This document shows, piece after piece, positions 16,179 through 25,447 of a DNA stretch of 64,000 bases (its first letter is position 1; each line of letters opens with the position of its first letter). Position numbers and translations under genes: made by a program. Source of the DNA: Allopusillimonas sp008369125. Its GTDB lineage: Bacteria > Pseudomonadota > Gammaproteobacteria > Burkholderiales > Burkholderiaceae_B. The stretch is taken from positions 1,674,001 through 1,738,000 of the forward strand of contig NZ_VOAY01000001.1 in assembly GCF_008369125.1 (NCBI RefSeq). Reading direction: 5' to 3'. The notes below the pieces were generated by a model, which was given only the letters and a program-made list of their open reading frames with translations, made no database searches and was not told the origin of the DNA.

Positions 16179-17582
16179 CTATGACAAATTGCGAACGTCG
16201 ACAAAATGGCCAGCTATGGCGGCAGCGGCAGCCATAGCCGGGCTCACCAGATGCGTACGCCCACCTTGCCCTTGACGCCCTTCAAAGTTGCGGTTGGACG
16301 TTGACGCACAACGTTCGCCCGGCTCAAGCCGGTCTGCGTTCATGGCCAGACACATAGAGCACCCTGGCTCGCGCCACTCAAAACCTGCAGCAATAAAGAT
16401 TTTATCCAGCCCTTCCTGCTCAGCCTGGGCCTTGACCAGCCCCGAGCCTGGCACCACCATGGCCAGCTTGACAGACGAAGCTACCCGACGACCACGGGCG
16501 ACCGTGGCCGCCGCGCGCAAGTCTTCGATACGGGCATTGGTACAGGACCCGATAAACACTTTGTCAATCTTGATATCTGTAATGGGCATATTGGGTTTCA
16601 AGCCCATGTACTGCAGTGCACGCTCCATACCGTTGCGGCGAACATCATCTTTTTCCCGATCGGGATCAGGAACGCGGGCGTCAACCGGCAATACCATTTC
16701 AGGTGATGTGCCCCACGATACTTGTGGCACGATTTCACGCGCATCGATTTCAACCACGCGGTCAAACTTTGCACCCTCATCAGTATGCAGCGTGCGCCAG
16801 TACGCAACAGCCTGGTCCCACAATGCGCCAATCGGTGCATACGGGCGGCCTCGGAAATAATCAATGGTTTTCTGATCGACCGCGACCATCCCCGAGCGCG
16901 CACCCGCCTCAATGGCCATATTGCACACGGTCATGCGCCCTTCGACCGACAGCGCACGTATGGTGCTGCCCGCGAATTCGATGGCATGGCCGTTGCCTCC
17001 TGCCGTACCGATCTTGCCAATGACATAAAGCACCAGATCTTTGGCTGTACAGCCTATGGGCAATGCACCTTCGACCCGCACAAGCATGTTCTTGTTCTTT
17101 TTCATCAGCAAGGTCTGCGTGGCCAGCACATGCTCTACCTCAGACGTGCCAATGCCAAACGCCAGCGCGCCAAACGCGCCATGCGTGCTGGTATGTGAGT
17201 CTCCACAGACAACCGTCATACCGGGCAGCGTTGCGCCCTGCTCTGGCCCGATAATGTGAACAATGCCCTGGCGTCGGTCATTCATGCGATATTGGGTAAT
17301 ACCGTAATTTTCGCAGTTTTTGTCGAGCGTTTCGACCTGCAGACGCGACACTGGGTCAGTAATGCCTTCGTTGCGTGCCGTGGTGGGCACGTTGTGATCA
17401 GAAACCGCCAGGTTTGCGCTAATGCGCCAGGGCTTGCGGTCAGCCAGTTTCAGGCCTTCGAAAGCCTGGGGGCTGGTTACTTCGTGCAGCAGGTGCCGGT
17501 CTATATACAGCAGACAAGTTCCGTCTGACTCTTGATGCACGACGTGCGCGCTCCAGAGTTTGTCATATAAGGTTTGAGACAT
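16179..17582 (-). CDS. leuC: 3-isopropylmalate dehydratase large subunit
   Basis: A 467-residue aconitase-family enzyme with a [4Fe-4S] cluster. The start is the ATG for MSQTLYDKLWSAHVVHQ; the longer frame to 17621 is not conserved. CGDSHTSTHGAFGALAFGIG, FIGSCTNARIEDLRAAA and EPGCSMCLAMNADRL contain the three cluster cysteines. It heads the leuCDB cluster. The roughly 220 bases upstream contain plausible promoters (for example TTGTAC with CATAAT near 17660-17690 on the minus strand). I found no leucine-rich leader peptide. Confidence 0.97.
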   Translation of the reverse strand: MSQTLYDKLWSAHVVHQESDGTCLLYIDRHLLHEVTSPQAFEGLKLADRKPWRISANLAVSDHNVPTTARNEGITDPVSRLQVETLDKNCENYGITQYRMNDRRQGIVHIIGPEQGATLPGMTVVCGDSHTSTHGAFGALAFGIGTSEVEHVLATQTLLMKKNKNMLVRVEGALPIGCTAKDLVLYVIGKIGTAGGNGHAIEFAGSTIRALSVEGRMTVCNMAIEAGARSGMVAVDQKTIDYFRGRPYAPIGALWDQAVAYWRTLHTDEGAKFDRVVEIDAREIVPQVSWGTSPEMVLPVDARVPDPDREKDDVRRNGMERALQYMGLKPNMPITDIKIDKVFIGSCTNARIEDLRAAATVARGRRVASSVKLAMVVPGSGLVKAQAEQEGLDKIFIAAGFEWREPGCSMCLAMNADRLEPGERCASTSNRNFEGRQGQGGRTHLVSPAMAAAAAIAGHFVDVRNLS

Positions 17583-17804
17583 GATAGGTTCCCGAAAAAC
17601 CAAAGGCAGGTTGAAAGACAAACGGGGACACCCCCCTTATTTGCCAAGCATGCGAACTATTATGCCAGTATCATTTCGCTGTACAAGACGAGCATTTATA
17701 CTGGTATAAAAAGTAACAGCAACGCCGGCGTATCGTCGTTTCACCCTCCATAACGATGCGCGTCCAAAAATGGCCGCGACTGCGCGGATATTCGAGGCCC
17801 TGGT
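17583..17804 (-). promoter_or_regulatory. leuC upstream region
   Basis: No gene is seen. On the minus strand, TTGCTG then 16 bases then TATAAA, and further downstream TTGTAC then 16 bases then CATAAT, are candidate promoters for leuCDB. A small GGGG-TGT-CCCC hairpin lies between them and the gene. I looked for a Leu-codon-rich leader peptide and found none. Confidence 0.35.
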
Positions 17805-17902
17805 CCTGAAACCTGAAACCTGAAACCTGAAACCTGAAACCTGAAACCTGAAACCTGAACCTGAACCTGAACCTGAACCTGAACCTGAAACCTGAACCTG
17901 GA
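17805..17902. repeat. Heptamer/hexamer tandem tract (CCTGAAA/CCTGAA)
   Basis: Seven perfect CCTGAAA units (17805-17853), five CCTGAA units (17854-17883), then mixed units to about 17902. It lies between the 3' end of the FAD-oxidase gene and the leuC promoter region. A second degenerate heptamer tract of the same overall length occurs at 38524-38622. No protein is encoded; an open frame through it is just the repeat. Confidence 0.95.
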
Positions 17903-17947
17903 GCCTAGAACTGAATGCCTGGTTAAACAATCTGACAGCGGCTAAGC

Positions 17948-19354
17948 CTACCAAGACACCAGCTTGCCGGGATTGAAAATATTATTCGGGTCATAGGCAT
18001 GCTTGATAAGCCGCATGAGGTTCAATCCCGCCTCACCATGCTCTTCTTTCAGAAATTCCATTTTATGTACGCCCACGCCATGCTCGCCTGAACACGTGCC
18101 ATCCATCTGGATCGCACGGGTGACCAGACGCCGGTTTATATGCTCGGACTTTTGCCATTCATCTTCGCTATCCGGATCAATAAGCATTTGCACATGAAAA
18201 TTACCGTCGCCCACGTGCCCGACTATCGTGTATGGAAAAGGCATTCCTTCAAGGTCTTCCGCAGTTTGCGTGACACATTCTGCAAGCCGCGAGATCGGCA
18301 CGCACACGTCAGTGGCCACACTGCGTGAACCCGGACGTAACTGCAAGCCTGAATAATGCGAGTTATGGCGTGCGGTCCACAAGCGCGTGCGGTCTTCCGG
18401 GCGATCTGCCCACTCGAAATCCATCCCCCCATTATCCCGGGCGATCTCCTGAACAATTTCCGCCTGCTCCCGCACGCCCGTCTGACTGCCATGAAACTCA
18501 AACAGCAGCAACGGCGTTTCTTTCAGACCCAGCTTGCTGTAGCGATTGACGGCAGCTACCGCGCGCTCATCCATGAACTCAACCCGCGCAATCGCCACGC
18601 CGCTTTGCATGATTTCGATGACAGACTGCACAGCGGCGGTCAGTGAAGGAAAGTTGCAGATGGCTGCTGTGACCGCCTCAGGCTGGGGGTAGACGCGCAC
18701 CGTGACTTCAACAATGATGCCCAACGTGCCCTCGCTGCCCACGAACAAGCGTGTTAGATCGTAGCCAGCTGAAGACTTCCGTGCCCGACTGCTTGTGCGT
18801 ATTACATCACCCTCGGCCGTAACGACCTTTAGTGACACCACGTTCTCTCGCATGGTGCCATAACGCACTGCATTAGTACCCGAGGCGCGGGTGGCGGCCA
18901 TGCCGCCTATGCTGGCATACGCCCCAGGGTCTATGGGAAAGAACAAACCAGTATGGCGAATTTCGTCATTTAACTGCGTGCGTATGACACCCGGCTCAAC
19001 AGTAACGGTAAAGTCTTCGGCATTAATGGCCAGAACCTTGTTCATTTCTGAAAAATCCAGCGTAACCCCTCCTTCTATCGCCAAGATGTGGCCCTCAAGT
19101 GAAGAGCCAATACCAAACGGAATGATGGGCACCTTGTACTTATTACAAAGCCTGACGGCGGCAACCACGTCGTCGATATTGCGGGGAAAAATCACAGCGT
19201 CCGGCGGACAAACCGGATATGGCGACTCATCGGTGCCGTGGTGTTGTCGCACTGCATCCGAGGTGATGAATCGTTCACCAAATTGCGCCTGGAATGAAGT
19301 CAGACCTTCTTGCGACAAAGTTCGCCGGACAGATTGATTGATGAAAGAAACCAT
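17948..19354 (-). CDS. FAD-linked 2-hydroxyacid (D-lactate type) dehydrogenase
   Basis: About 468 residues of the D-lactate dehydrogenase (cytochrome)/GlcD family. The PCMH FAD domain shows PIIPFGIGSSLEGHILAIEG, DPGAYASIGGMAATRASGTN and GYDLTRLFVGSEGTLGIIVE. The C-terminal cap carries YTIVGHVGDGNFHVQM and CSGEHGVGVHKMEFL, with the family's metal-binding histidines. It oxidises a 2-hydroxyacid with FAD; the exact substrate is unknown. The start is uncertain: ATGs at 19360 and 19354 and a GTG at 19393 are in frame and none has a good ribosome site. It follows the sugar-acid dehydratase in the catabolic island. Confidence 0.88.
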   Translation of the reverse strand: MVSFINQSVRRTLSQEGLTSFQAQFGERFITSDAVRQHHGTDESPYPVCPPDAVIFPRNIDDVVAAVRLCNKYKVPIIPFGIGSSLEGHILAIEGGVTLDFSEMNKVLAINAEDFTVTVEPGVIRTQLNDEIRHTGLFFPIDPGAYASIGGMAATRASGTNAVRYGTMRENVVSLKVVTAEGDVIRTSSRARKSSAGYDLTRLFVGSEGTLGIIVEVTVRVYPQPEAVTAAICNFPSLTAAVQSVIEIMQSGVAIARVEFMDERAVAAVNRYSKLGLKETPLLLFEFHGSQTGVREQAEIVQEIARDNGGMDFEWADRPEDRTRLWTARHNSHYSGLQLRPGSRSVATDVCVPISRLAECVTQTAEDLEGMPFPYTIVGHVGDGNFHVQMLIDPDSEDEWQKSEHINRRLVTRAIQMDGTCSGEHGVGVHKMEFLKEEHGEAGLNLMRLIKHAYDPNNIFNPGKLVSW

Positions 19355-19431
19355 ATGCATCCAATGCTTAAACTGATAAGAACCAGGGCGCACCGGCAGG
19401 CCGCCGTGTGCACGCCCTCGGTTGCCGCAAC

Positions 19432-21216
19432 TTAGTGATTGTTGCGCGATTCACCGCGCTCCTCAATGATCCGGATATACCTGGTGGCTGCCTCCAGGCA
19501 CCCCCCTGTTCCATGCTGGCCTACCATTGCGCGATAGATTTCTTCCCAGGGCGTCTGGTTTTTCAGCACTGGAGGAACCCAGGCGGCACGCCGTTGCGCC
19601 AGCTCTTCATCGGAAATTAATACGTCGACACGTCTGGTATTCAGGTCAATACGTATTTTGTCCCCCGTTTTGAGCAAGGCCAACCCACCCCCGACCGCAG
19701 CCTCCGGAGATACGTTCAGAATAGATGGGCTTGCCGATGTGCCACTCTGACGTCCGTCTCCCATGGTGGGCAGCGTATCTATACCGCGCGCCATTAATGC
19801 GGCTGGTGGCTGCATATTGACCACCTCCGCACCACCGGGGTAGCCAATAGGACCGGCATTTCGTATCACCAGAATGCTGTGTTCGTCTACGCCAAGATCT
19901 GGCTGCTCAATGCGCTCGTGATAGTCTTCGGGGCCTTCGAACACGATGGCTTTCAGATCCGCGACGTTGGGCCGGTCAGGCTCCGAAAGAAAGCGCTTGC
20001 GGAAGGCGTCGTCTATTACGCTGGTCTTGATCACCGCATTATCGAACATATTGCCGCTCAAGACGATATATCCCGCGTCGGCCTTGAGCGGATCCGCCCA
20101 GGCGCGGATGACTTCCCGATCAGGCGAAGGTACCGCCTGCAGGTTTTCCTTAATCGTCTTGCCGGTCACCGTCATGGCATCGCCATTCAACCTTCCAGCT
20201 TGCAAAAGCTCATTCATGACCGCGGGCACGCCACCCGCACGATGAAATGCCTCACCAAGAAATCGGCCGGCTGGCTGACAGTCGACCAGCAAAGGCACTG
20301 ACGGGCCAAGCCGCTGCCAATCGTCGAGCGTGTGATCCACACCCATATGGCGCGCAATCGCGATCATGTGAATGGGGCAATTAGAGGAGCCACCCAAGGC
20401 TGCTGCCGCGACGACGGCGTTCTCGAAAGCTGCCTTGGTCATGATGTCAGACGGGCAAAGATTCTCGTGCACCATGTCGACAATACGACGACCTGTTTCA
20501 TAGGCCATCCAGCCTCGTTCGCGATGCGGCGCCGGAATCGCGGCGCAGCCAGGCAACGACATGCCCAGTGCTTCGGCAAGCGAATTCATGGACAAGGCAG
20601 TGCCCATGGTGTTGCAATGCCCGATGGATGGCGCCGACGAGGCCACATTATTCATGAACTCTTCATAATCGATCTCTCCGGAAGCCAAGCGCTTGCGGGC
20701 GTCCCAAATCACCGTACCCGAGCCAGCCAGCTTTCCACGCCACCAGCCGTCAAGCATAGGCCCGCCAGACAGAACGATTGCAGGAATATTAACCGTTGCG
20801 GCTGCCATTAAACAGGCAGGTGTGGTCTTATCGCAGCCCGTGGTCAGCACGACGCCGTCCAGGGGGTAACCATGCAAGATTTCGACCAGCCCAAGGTAGG
20901 CCAGGTTGCGATCCAGCGCCGCGGTAGGACGTTTGCCGGTTTCTTGTATGGGATGTACCGGAAACTCAAGGGGAATCCCTCCCATATCGCGTATGCCGTC
21001 GCGCACGCGGGTTGCGAGTTCTATATGGTGTCGATTGCATGGAGATAGGTCGGAGCCGGTCTGTGCAATGCCAATAATGGGTTTCCCAGACTGCAGCTCT
21101 TCACGTGTAATTCCATAATTCATGTAGCGCTCGATATACAGCGCCGTCATCCCCGGATCGGCGGGGTTATCAAACCATCTGCGACTGCGCAGCATGGGTT
21201 TTTCTGACTCGGACAT
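19432..21216 (-). CDS. IlvD/Edd-family sugar-acid dehydratase
   Basis: A 594-residue Fe-S dehydratase. It resembles the pentonate/hexonate branch (L-arabonate, D-xylonate or L-fuconate dehydratases) rather than IlvD itself, judging by its start RSRRWFDNPADPGMTALYIE and the length near 580-595. Cluster-ligand motifs include GSDLSPCNRHH, TGCDKTTPACLMAAATVN and GHCNTMGTALSMN. SGNMFDNAVIKTSVID and GDGRQSGTSASPSILNVSPE complete the active site. It lies in a cluster with a TRAP transporter, an SDR and an FAD-linked oxidase, which suggests uptake and non-phosphorylative breakdown of a sugar acid. The substrate is not identifiable from sequence alone. Confidence 0.87.
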   Translation of the reverse strand: MSESEKPMLRSRRWFDNPADPGMTALYIERYMNYGITREELQSGKPIIGIAQTGSDLSPCNRHHIELATRVRDGIRDMGGIPLEFPVHPIQETGKRPTAALDRNLAYLGLVEILHGYPLDGVVLTTGCDKTTPACLMAAATVNIPAIVLSGGPMLDGWWRGKLAGSGTVIWDARKRLASGEIDYEEFMNNVASSAPSIGHCNTMGTALSMNSLAEALGMSLPGCAAIPAPHRERGWMAYETGRRIVDMVHENLCPSDIMTKAAFENAVVAAAALGGSSNCPIHMIAIARHMGVDHTLDDWQRLGPSVPLLVDCQPAGRFLGEAFHRAGGVPAVMNELLQAGRLNGDAMTVTGKTIKENLQAVPSPDREVIRAWADPLKADAGYIVLSGNMFDNAVIKTSVIDDAFRKRFLSEPDRPNVADLKAIVFEGPEDYHERIEQPDLGVDEHSILVIRNAGPIGYPGGAEVVNMQPPAALMARGIDTLPTMGDGRQSGTSASPSILNVSPEAAVGGGLALLKTGDKIRIDLNTRRVDVLISDEELAQRRAAWVPPVLKNQTPWEEIYRAMVGQHGTGGCLEAATRYIRIIEERGESRNNH

Positions 21217-21253
21217 GGCTTGCCACCCTTTTTAAACCATAAGCAAAGTGCAA

Positions 21254-21272
21254 CGACCGTATACGGCGGTCG
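21254..21272. repeat. Inverted repeat between dctP and dehydratase genes
   Basis: Six-base arms CGACCG / CGGTCG around a seven-base loop, in the 141-base gap after dctP. Without a T run it may be an mRNA processing or stability hairpin rather than a terminator. Such a hairpin behind dctP would suit a binding protein needed in excess. Confidence 0.35.
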
Positions 21273-21357
21273 CTCAAACTGAAGAAGCGCCGACTTGGTC
21301 AAAAGCCGGCACGCAAGGCGGGCCTAGGGCACTATTGCCCCCAAGGCCGCAAAAGAA

Positions 21358-22398
21358 TCAGGAATCGCTGGCCTTCTTGGCTGCTGCAAGAATCGCTTCA
21401 ACCGTCTCAGGCCCAATATCCTTTTTCAGACCAGAAACAATAGGCTCGAGTTTTTCGCGGATAACTTCCTTTTGTGCGGTCGAAAATGTCGAAACCTTCA
21501 CGCCGTGCTCCTTAAGAAAAGCCAGGGCGGCGACATTGCCTTCGCGGCTTTCCTTGCGCTGAAAAACCTGAGCGCTCTTGGCCGCTTCGTCGATCACCTG
21601 TTTCTCGTCAGCTGACAACCCGTCCCACCACTGTTTGGACGCCAGCAGTACAAAAGGCGTGTACACGTGATTGGAAATTGTCAGATAGGGCTGCACTTCG
21701 TAAAACTTGCTTGTCTGTATGGTGCTCAGCGGATTCTCCTGACCATCGACCGTCTTGGTTTCCAAGGCAGTAAAGAGCTCGGTAAACGGCATAGGAATAG
21801 CGTTAGCACCCAATCCGTTGAATACGCTCAAGGCAACCTGATTCTGCATCACACGCAGCTTGATACCGTCCAGATCGCTGGCCTTGCTGATCTCGTGCCG
21901 TGAGTTGGTGATGTTACGAAAGCCGTTTTCCCAGTACAACAGGCCGATCAGCCCTTTGGGGGGCAGCATGTCGAGCAATTTGCGGCCTTCGGGGCCATCA
22001 AGTACCGCATCGGCAACTTTCTCGTTGTCGAACAGAAAGGGCAGATCAAATACACCAAATTGCTTGACCAGACCAGCCAATGGAGCAGTCGATACAAACG
22101 TCATTTCCTGTGACCCGCCAATCAATGCGTTCTGCATCTGCTCGTCCGAACCAAGCGAGCCGTTGCCGTAGGTTTTTACTTTCATTTTGCCGTCACTGAG
22201 ACGGCCAACTTCATCGGCAAAAAAACGCGTCGCCTTGCCCGTCGGACTTGTGTCAGCCAAACCATAGCCAAAACGTACAATGCGTGTCTTGATATCCTTG
22301 GCTACCGCATCATGGGCTACTAAGCCCATCGCCGCCACGGCTACCAGACCAAGCATCATGCCTTTCAGAGAAAAGGCCTTGTTTGTCATTCCTATCAT
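21358..22398 (-). CDS. TRAP transporter solute-binding protein (DctP)
   Basis: A 346-residue periplasmic binding protein. The start at 22398 has GAAGGA ten bases upstream. An N-terminal signal peptide (about residues 1-33, ending VAHDAVA-K) is followed by the DctP fold. KIDGIKLRVMQN-like LDGIKLRVMQNQVALSVFN contains the conserved arginine that binds the carboxylate of the ligand. FTELFTALETKTVDGQENPLSTI is the other family hallmark. It lies 27 bases after the dctM gene and upstream of the sugar-acid dehydratase, so a sugar acid is the likely ligand. Confidence 0.94.
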   Translation of the reverse strand: MIGMTNKAFSLKGMMLGLVAVAAMGLVAHDAVAKDIKTRIVRFGYGLADTSPTGKATRFFADEVGRLSDGKMKVKTYGNGSLGSDEQMQNALIGGSQEMTFVSTAPLAGLVKQFGVFDLPFLFDNEKVADAVLDGPEGRKLLDMLPPKGLIGLLYWENGFRNITNSRHEISKASDLDGIKLRVMQNQVALSVFNGLGANAIPMPFTELFTALETKTVDGQENPLSTIQTSKFYEVQPYLTISNHVYTPFVLLASKQWWDGLSADEKQVIDEAAKSAQVFQRKESREGNVAALAFLKEHGVKVSTFSTAQKEVIREKLEPIVSGLKKDIGPETVEAILAAAKKASDS

Positions 22399-22425
22399 GT
22401 CAGTCCATCCTTCAAGATTGCTACA

Positions 22426-23712
22426 TTAGTAAAACCAGCGCAAAGGCGCCATGATGATTTCCGGAAAGATCACCATGAGCGAAATCAGCGCCGTGTACGC
22501 CAGTACATACGGCCATACGCCCTTAATGATGTCCTCCATCCGGACCCGAGCCACACTACAAACCACATTCAGTACTGTTCCCACCGGTGGCGTCAACAAG
22601 CCGGCGCAACCAACCATAATGAAAATTACGCCGAAATATGTCGGATCTATACCCGCCTTGGTAATCACTGGCATCAGCACCGGCGCCAGAATCAGGATCG
22701 TCGGGGTCAGATCCATGGCGGTACCAATCAAAGTAAGAAGGATGACTAGGCTGAACATCAGTAAAGTCGGCGAATCGATCAGTGGGCCAAGCATTTCAAT
22801 GAGGGCTTCAGGCAGATCAGCTAGCGTAATCATGTAAGACGTCACCAGTGCAGCGGCCACCAGAAACATCACCACACTGGTCGTCATGGCCGCATTCACC
22901 AACAATGGAAACAGGCTCTTGATGCTGATTTCGCGATAAATCACCATACTGACAAACAAGGCATACACCGCTGCGACTGCCGCCGCTTCGGTAGGGGTGA
23001 ATATCCCGCCACGCAGTCCGCCTATGATGATGACGGGTAAAAAAAGCGCCCAGACGGAGTCTCTGAATGCCTTGCTGCGCACTGACCACGGCTCTTTGGG
23101 TGAGGACTGCATGGTTTTGGAGCGTGAAGAGACCATGGCCCACACCCCTACCAGCGTCATACCCATTAACAATCCGGGAACTATGCCTGCCATAAACAGT
23201 TTGGTAACTGAGATATTGGCGGCAACACCGAAGATAATAAAGGAGATGGACGGCGGAATAATGGGAGCAATAATGCCGCCCGCGGCAATCAGGCCAGTTG
23301 CCTGATTCATATCATAGCCACGGCTGCGAAGCATAGGAACCAACATCGCGGCGAGCGCTGCGGCATCGGCAACCGCCGACCCCGACAGCGCGGCCAGCAG
23401 AACACTGGCCATGATGGCCACATAGCCCAAGCCGCCTCGGATATGCCCAACAAAAGAACTGGCCAAATGCACCATGCGCCGCGACATGCCACCTGCATTC
23501 ATGATCTCGCCGGCCAGCATAAATAGCGGCACAGCCATCAGCGCGAAGTTGTCCGCGCCTGTCAGCAGATTCTGGGCGATGATCTGTGTATCGAAAAAAT
23601 CAAGGTAGAACATTAGCCCAATCGCGCTGAGCAACAGCGAAAAAGCGATGGGCACACCGAACACCATGAATCCCAGAAGCGTACCTACAAAAATCAATAC
23701 CGTCATGAACAA
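22426..23712 (-). CDS. TRAP transporter large permease (DctM)
   Basis: A 428-residue inner-membrane protein of standard DctM length with about a dozen hydrophobic segments. Recognisable repeats are FALMAVPLFMLAGEIMNAGGMSRRMVHLA, LSGSAVADAAALAAMLVPML and GGIFTPTEAAAVAAVYAL. It forms the ion-coupled channel with the DctQ encoded 24 bases upstream and works with the DctP downstream. Confidence 0.95.
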   Translation of the reverse strand: MFMTVLIFVGTLLGFMVFGVPIAFSLLLSAIGLMFYLDFFDTQIIAQNLLTGADNFALMAVPLFMLAGEIMNAGGMSRRMVHLASSFVGHIRGGLGYVAIMASVLLAALSGSAVADAAALAAMLVPMLRSRGYDMNQATGLIAAGGIIAPIIPPSISFIIFGVAANISVTKLFMAGIVPGLLMGMTLVGVWAMVSSRSKTMQSSPKEPWSVRSKAFRDSVWALFLPVIIIGGLRGGIFTPTEAAAVAAVYALFVSMVIYREISIKSLFPLLVNAAMTTSVVMFLVAAALVTSYMITLADLPEALIEMLGPLIDSPTLLMFSLVILLTLIGTAMDLTPTILILAPVLMPVITKAGIDPTYFGVIFIMVGCAGLLTPPVGTVLNVVCSVARVRMEDIIKGVWPYVLAYTALISLMVIFPEIIMAPLRWFY

Positions 23713-23736
23713 ACGCCTGTTATTGGTTGGATCTAA

Positions 23737-24294
23737 TCACTCGACTTCGTCGATACTGTCAACAGAGGTGCGGAATACCCTCACGTTTCCAGGCGAAGCT
23801 GGCGTGCGCACGGCAACATACAGATCAAGAATCGTCATCAACGCCATGGCCACCGCCGAAAAGAGCACGGCACCGCTGAATATCGCAATGGGAATACCTG
23901 CAACCGGTGTAATGGTGCTGAACCCAATGACCGTCTGCTTCGATCCACCATCGATAATCAACCACAACACCCAGAGAATCACCAATTGGCGAAGAATATG
24001 CACGACCTTCTGCATACCAGGAGACATGCGGCTTATCACCATGTTGATGGCCAAATGTTGTCGGGCACGAAATGCGAGGACAGCGCCCGAAAACGTCAGC
24101 CAGACAAAGCATATGCGCGCGACCTCTTCCGAAATATTGATGCCTGAATTGAACAGATAGCGCAAGACCACATTTCCGAAGACCAGCACCAGCATCAGTA
24201 AGAGGCTCAGCGCAATCACTATCGTCAGCACGGCGAAAAGATGATCCGCCAGTCTGGCAGCCAGTCTTTTGGAGTGCTTAGCAGATTCGTTCAT
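23737..24294 (-). CDS. TRAP transporter small permease (DctQ)
   Basis: A 185-residue membrane protein with four hydrophobic helices. VVLRYLFNSGINISEEVARICFVWLTF and LAFRARQHLAINMV are the DctQ family pattern. It lies between the SDR gene and dctM in a Q-M-P order. The short polar C-terminus ends DSIDEVE. Confidence 0.93.
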   Translation of the reverse strand: MNESAKHSKRLAARLADHLFAVLTIVIALSLLLMLVLVFGNVVLRYLFNSGINISEEVARICFVWLTFSGAVLAFRARQHLAINMVISRMSPGMQKVVHILRQLVILWVLWLIIDGGSKQTVIGFSTITPVAGIPIAIFSGAVLFSAVAMALMTILDLYVAVRTPASPGNVRVFRTSVDSIDEVE

Positions 24295-24315
24295 ATCTCA
24301 TCCTGTTTGCGTATA

Positions 24316-25068
24316 TCAATAGGTGGCCCGTCCGCCCGAAATATCGAAAACAGATCCCGTGCTGAACGAGCACTCTTCAGAAGCCAGCCAACAAACAAGC
24401 GCTGCAATCTCGTCAACGCGAACAAACCGGGCAAGCGGAATCTTTGAAAGCATGTAGTCGATATGTTGTTGCGTCATCGAGTCAAAGAGGTCTGTTTTTG
24501 CCACGGCGGGCGTCACGGCGTTGACGATCACCCCCTTGCCAGCGAGCTCTTTGCCCAGCGACTTGGTCAGGCCGATCAAGCCCGCCTTGGACGCACTGTA
24601 GTGCGACGCATTGGGGTTGCCCTCTTTGCCGGCCACCGATGCGATATTGACGATACGGCCATAGCCCTGCTCCAGCATGGGCGGGATGACGCTCCTGCAC
24701 GTGTAATACGGTGCAATCAAGTTGACATCAATCACTTCTTTCCATGCGGTTGCATCAAGCTCCCAAGTGGGAGCATTACCGCCAGTAATGCCAGCGTTAT
24801 TAACAAGAATGTCGATCTTTCGGTGATGCGCCAGCGTTTCACGAGCAGCCGCTTCTACAGCGGTCAGATCTGTCAAGTCAACCACATGCGCACTGACTGA
24901 GCCAGCGGCGCTAAGCTCGTGCTTGGCCTGCTGCATGCGGACTTCATCTCTGTCCCAAATTGCCACCGCACCGCCAGAGACCAGTATGCGTTGAGCGATG
25001 GCGTAGCCTATCCCTCGCGCGCCACCGGTGATCACAGCCACGCGGCCGTTCAAGTCAAGTTGGTTCAT
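24316..25068 (-). CDS. SDR-family NAD(P) dehydrogenase
   Basis: A 250-residue short-chain dehydrogenase. TGGARGIGYAIAQRI is the dinucleotide-binding motif, ILVNNAGITGGN the structural NNAG, and IVNIASVAGKEGNPNASHYSASKAGLIGLTKSL gives the Ser-Tyr-Lys catalytic set. Its start has GGGAGA upstream. It belongs with the TRAP genes and dehydratase and probably oxidises a sugar, sugar lactone precursor or hydroxyacid; fatty-acid reductase annotation is possible but less likely in this context. Confidence 0.9.
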   Translation of the reverse strand: MNQLDLNGRVAVITGGARGIGYAIAQRILVSGGAVAIWDRDEVRMQQAKHELSAAGSVSAHVVDLTDLTAVEAAARETLAHHRKIDILVNNAGITGGNAPTWELDATAWKEVIDVNLIAPYYTCRSVIPPMLEQGYGRIVNIASVAGKEGNPNASHYSASKAGLIGLTKSLGKELAGKGVIVNAVTPAVAKTDLFDSMTQQHIDYMLSKIPLARFVRVDEIAALVCWLASEECSFSTGSVFDISGGRATY

Positions 25069-25069
25069 T

Positions 25070-25378
25070 TCATTTTCTCCCTGTTAACGGAAAATCCAAA
25101 TCATATTTGCTGGCAAGCTCCCGCAATGCGGGCTGAAAAAACAGTGGTGCCCCAGCCCTCGGCTCCGCCAGCATGGCCATACTCGGTCAAGCCCACCAGT
25201 CAGCGCCTCGACAAGCAGTGCCAGTCCATATACTTTGCGACCGGTTGATAACCCTCCTCCCGGGAAAACGGTGCCACCAGGCGTATCAAGCAATACCCTA
25301 GGTTGCGTGGTCGAACTGCCCTGAGCGTCGATCAGCCATTCCTCATCGAATTGCTCGCCTTACTTTGCCATGCGATTA
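25070..25378 (-). pseudogene. Remnant of an Ldh_2-family malate/L-lactate-type dehydrogenase
   Basis: Translating the minus strand gives pieces of an Ldh_2 (ComC/YlbC type) C-terminus in three frames. The first, GEQFDEEWLIDAQGSSTTQP continuing to the TPGGTVFPGGG and YGLALLVEALTGGL segments, is interrupted upstream by an in-frame TAA at 25360-25362. After a one-base shift near 25190 it continues LTEYGHAGGAEGWGTTVF. After another near 25140 it continues LRELASKYDLDFPLTGRK and stops at 25070-25072, next to the SDR start. The N-terminal two thirds is missing; tctA occupies that side. It looks like a decayed member of the SDR/TRAP operon. Family assignment is from memory. Confidence 0.72.
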
Positions 25379-25447
25379 CACCTGCCATTGGTCGTGACAG
25401 AGGTGAAATCTCGATGAGTGCCTGCAGCGTGTAAGGATGCGGCACCT

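Noticed and set aside
17583..17804. Leucine attenuator ahead of leuC
   Set aside because: No short ORF with Leu codon run and no terminator with a U tract was found.
17637..17954. Minus-strand frame of 105 codons with GSGSGSG and FRFQVSG repeats
   Set aside because: Translation of the heptamer/hexamer tract; not a gene.
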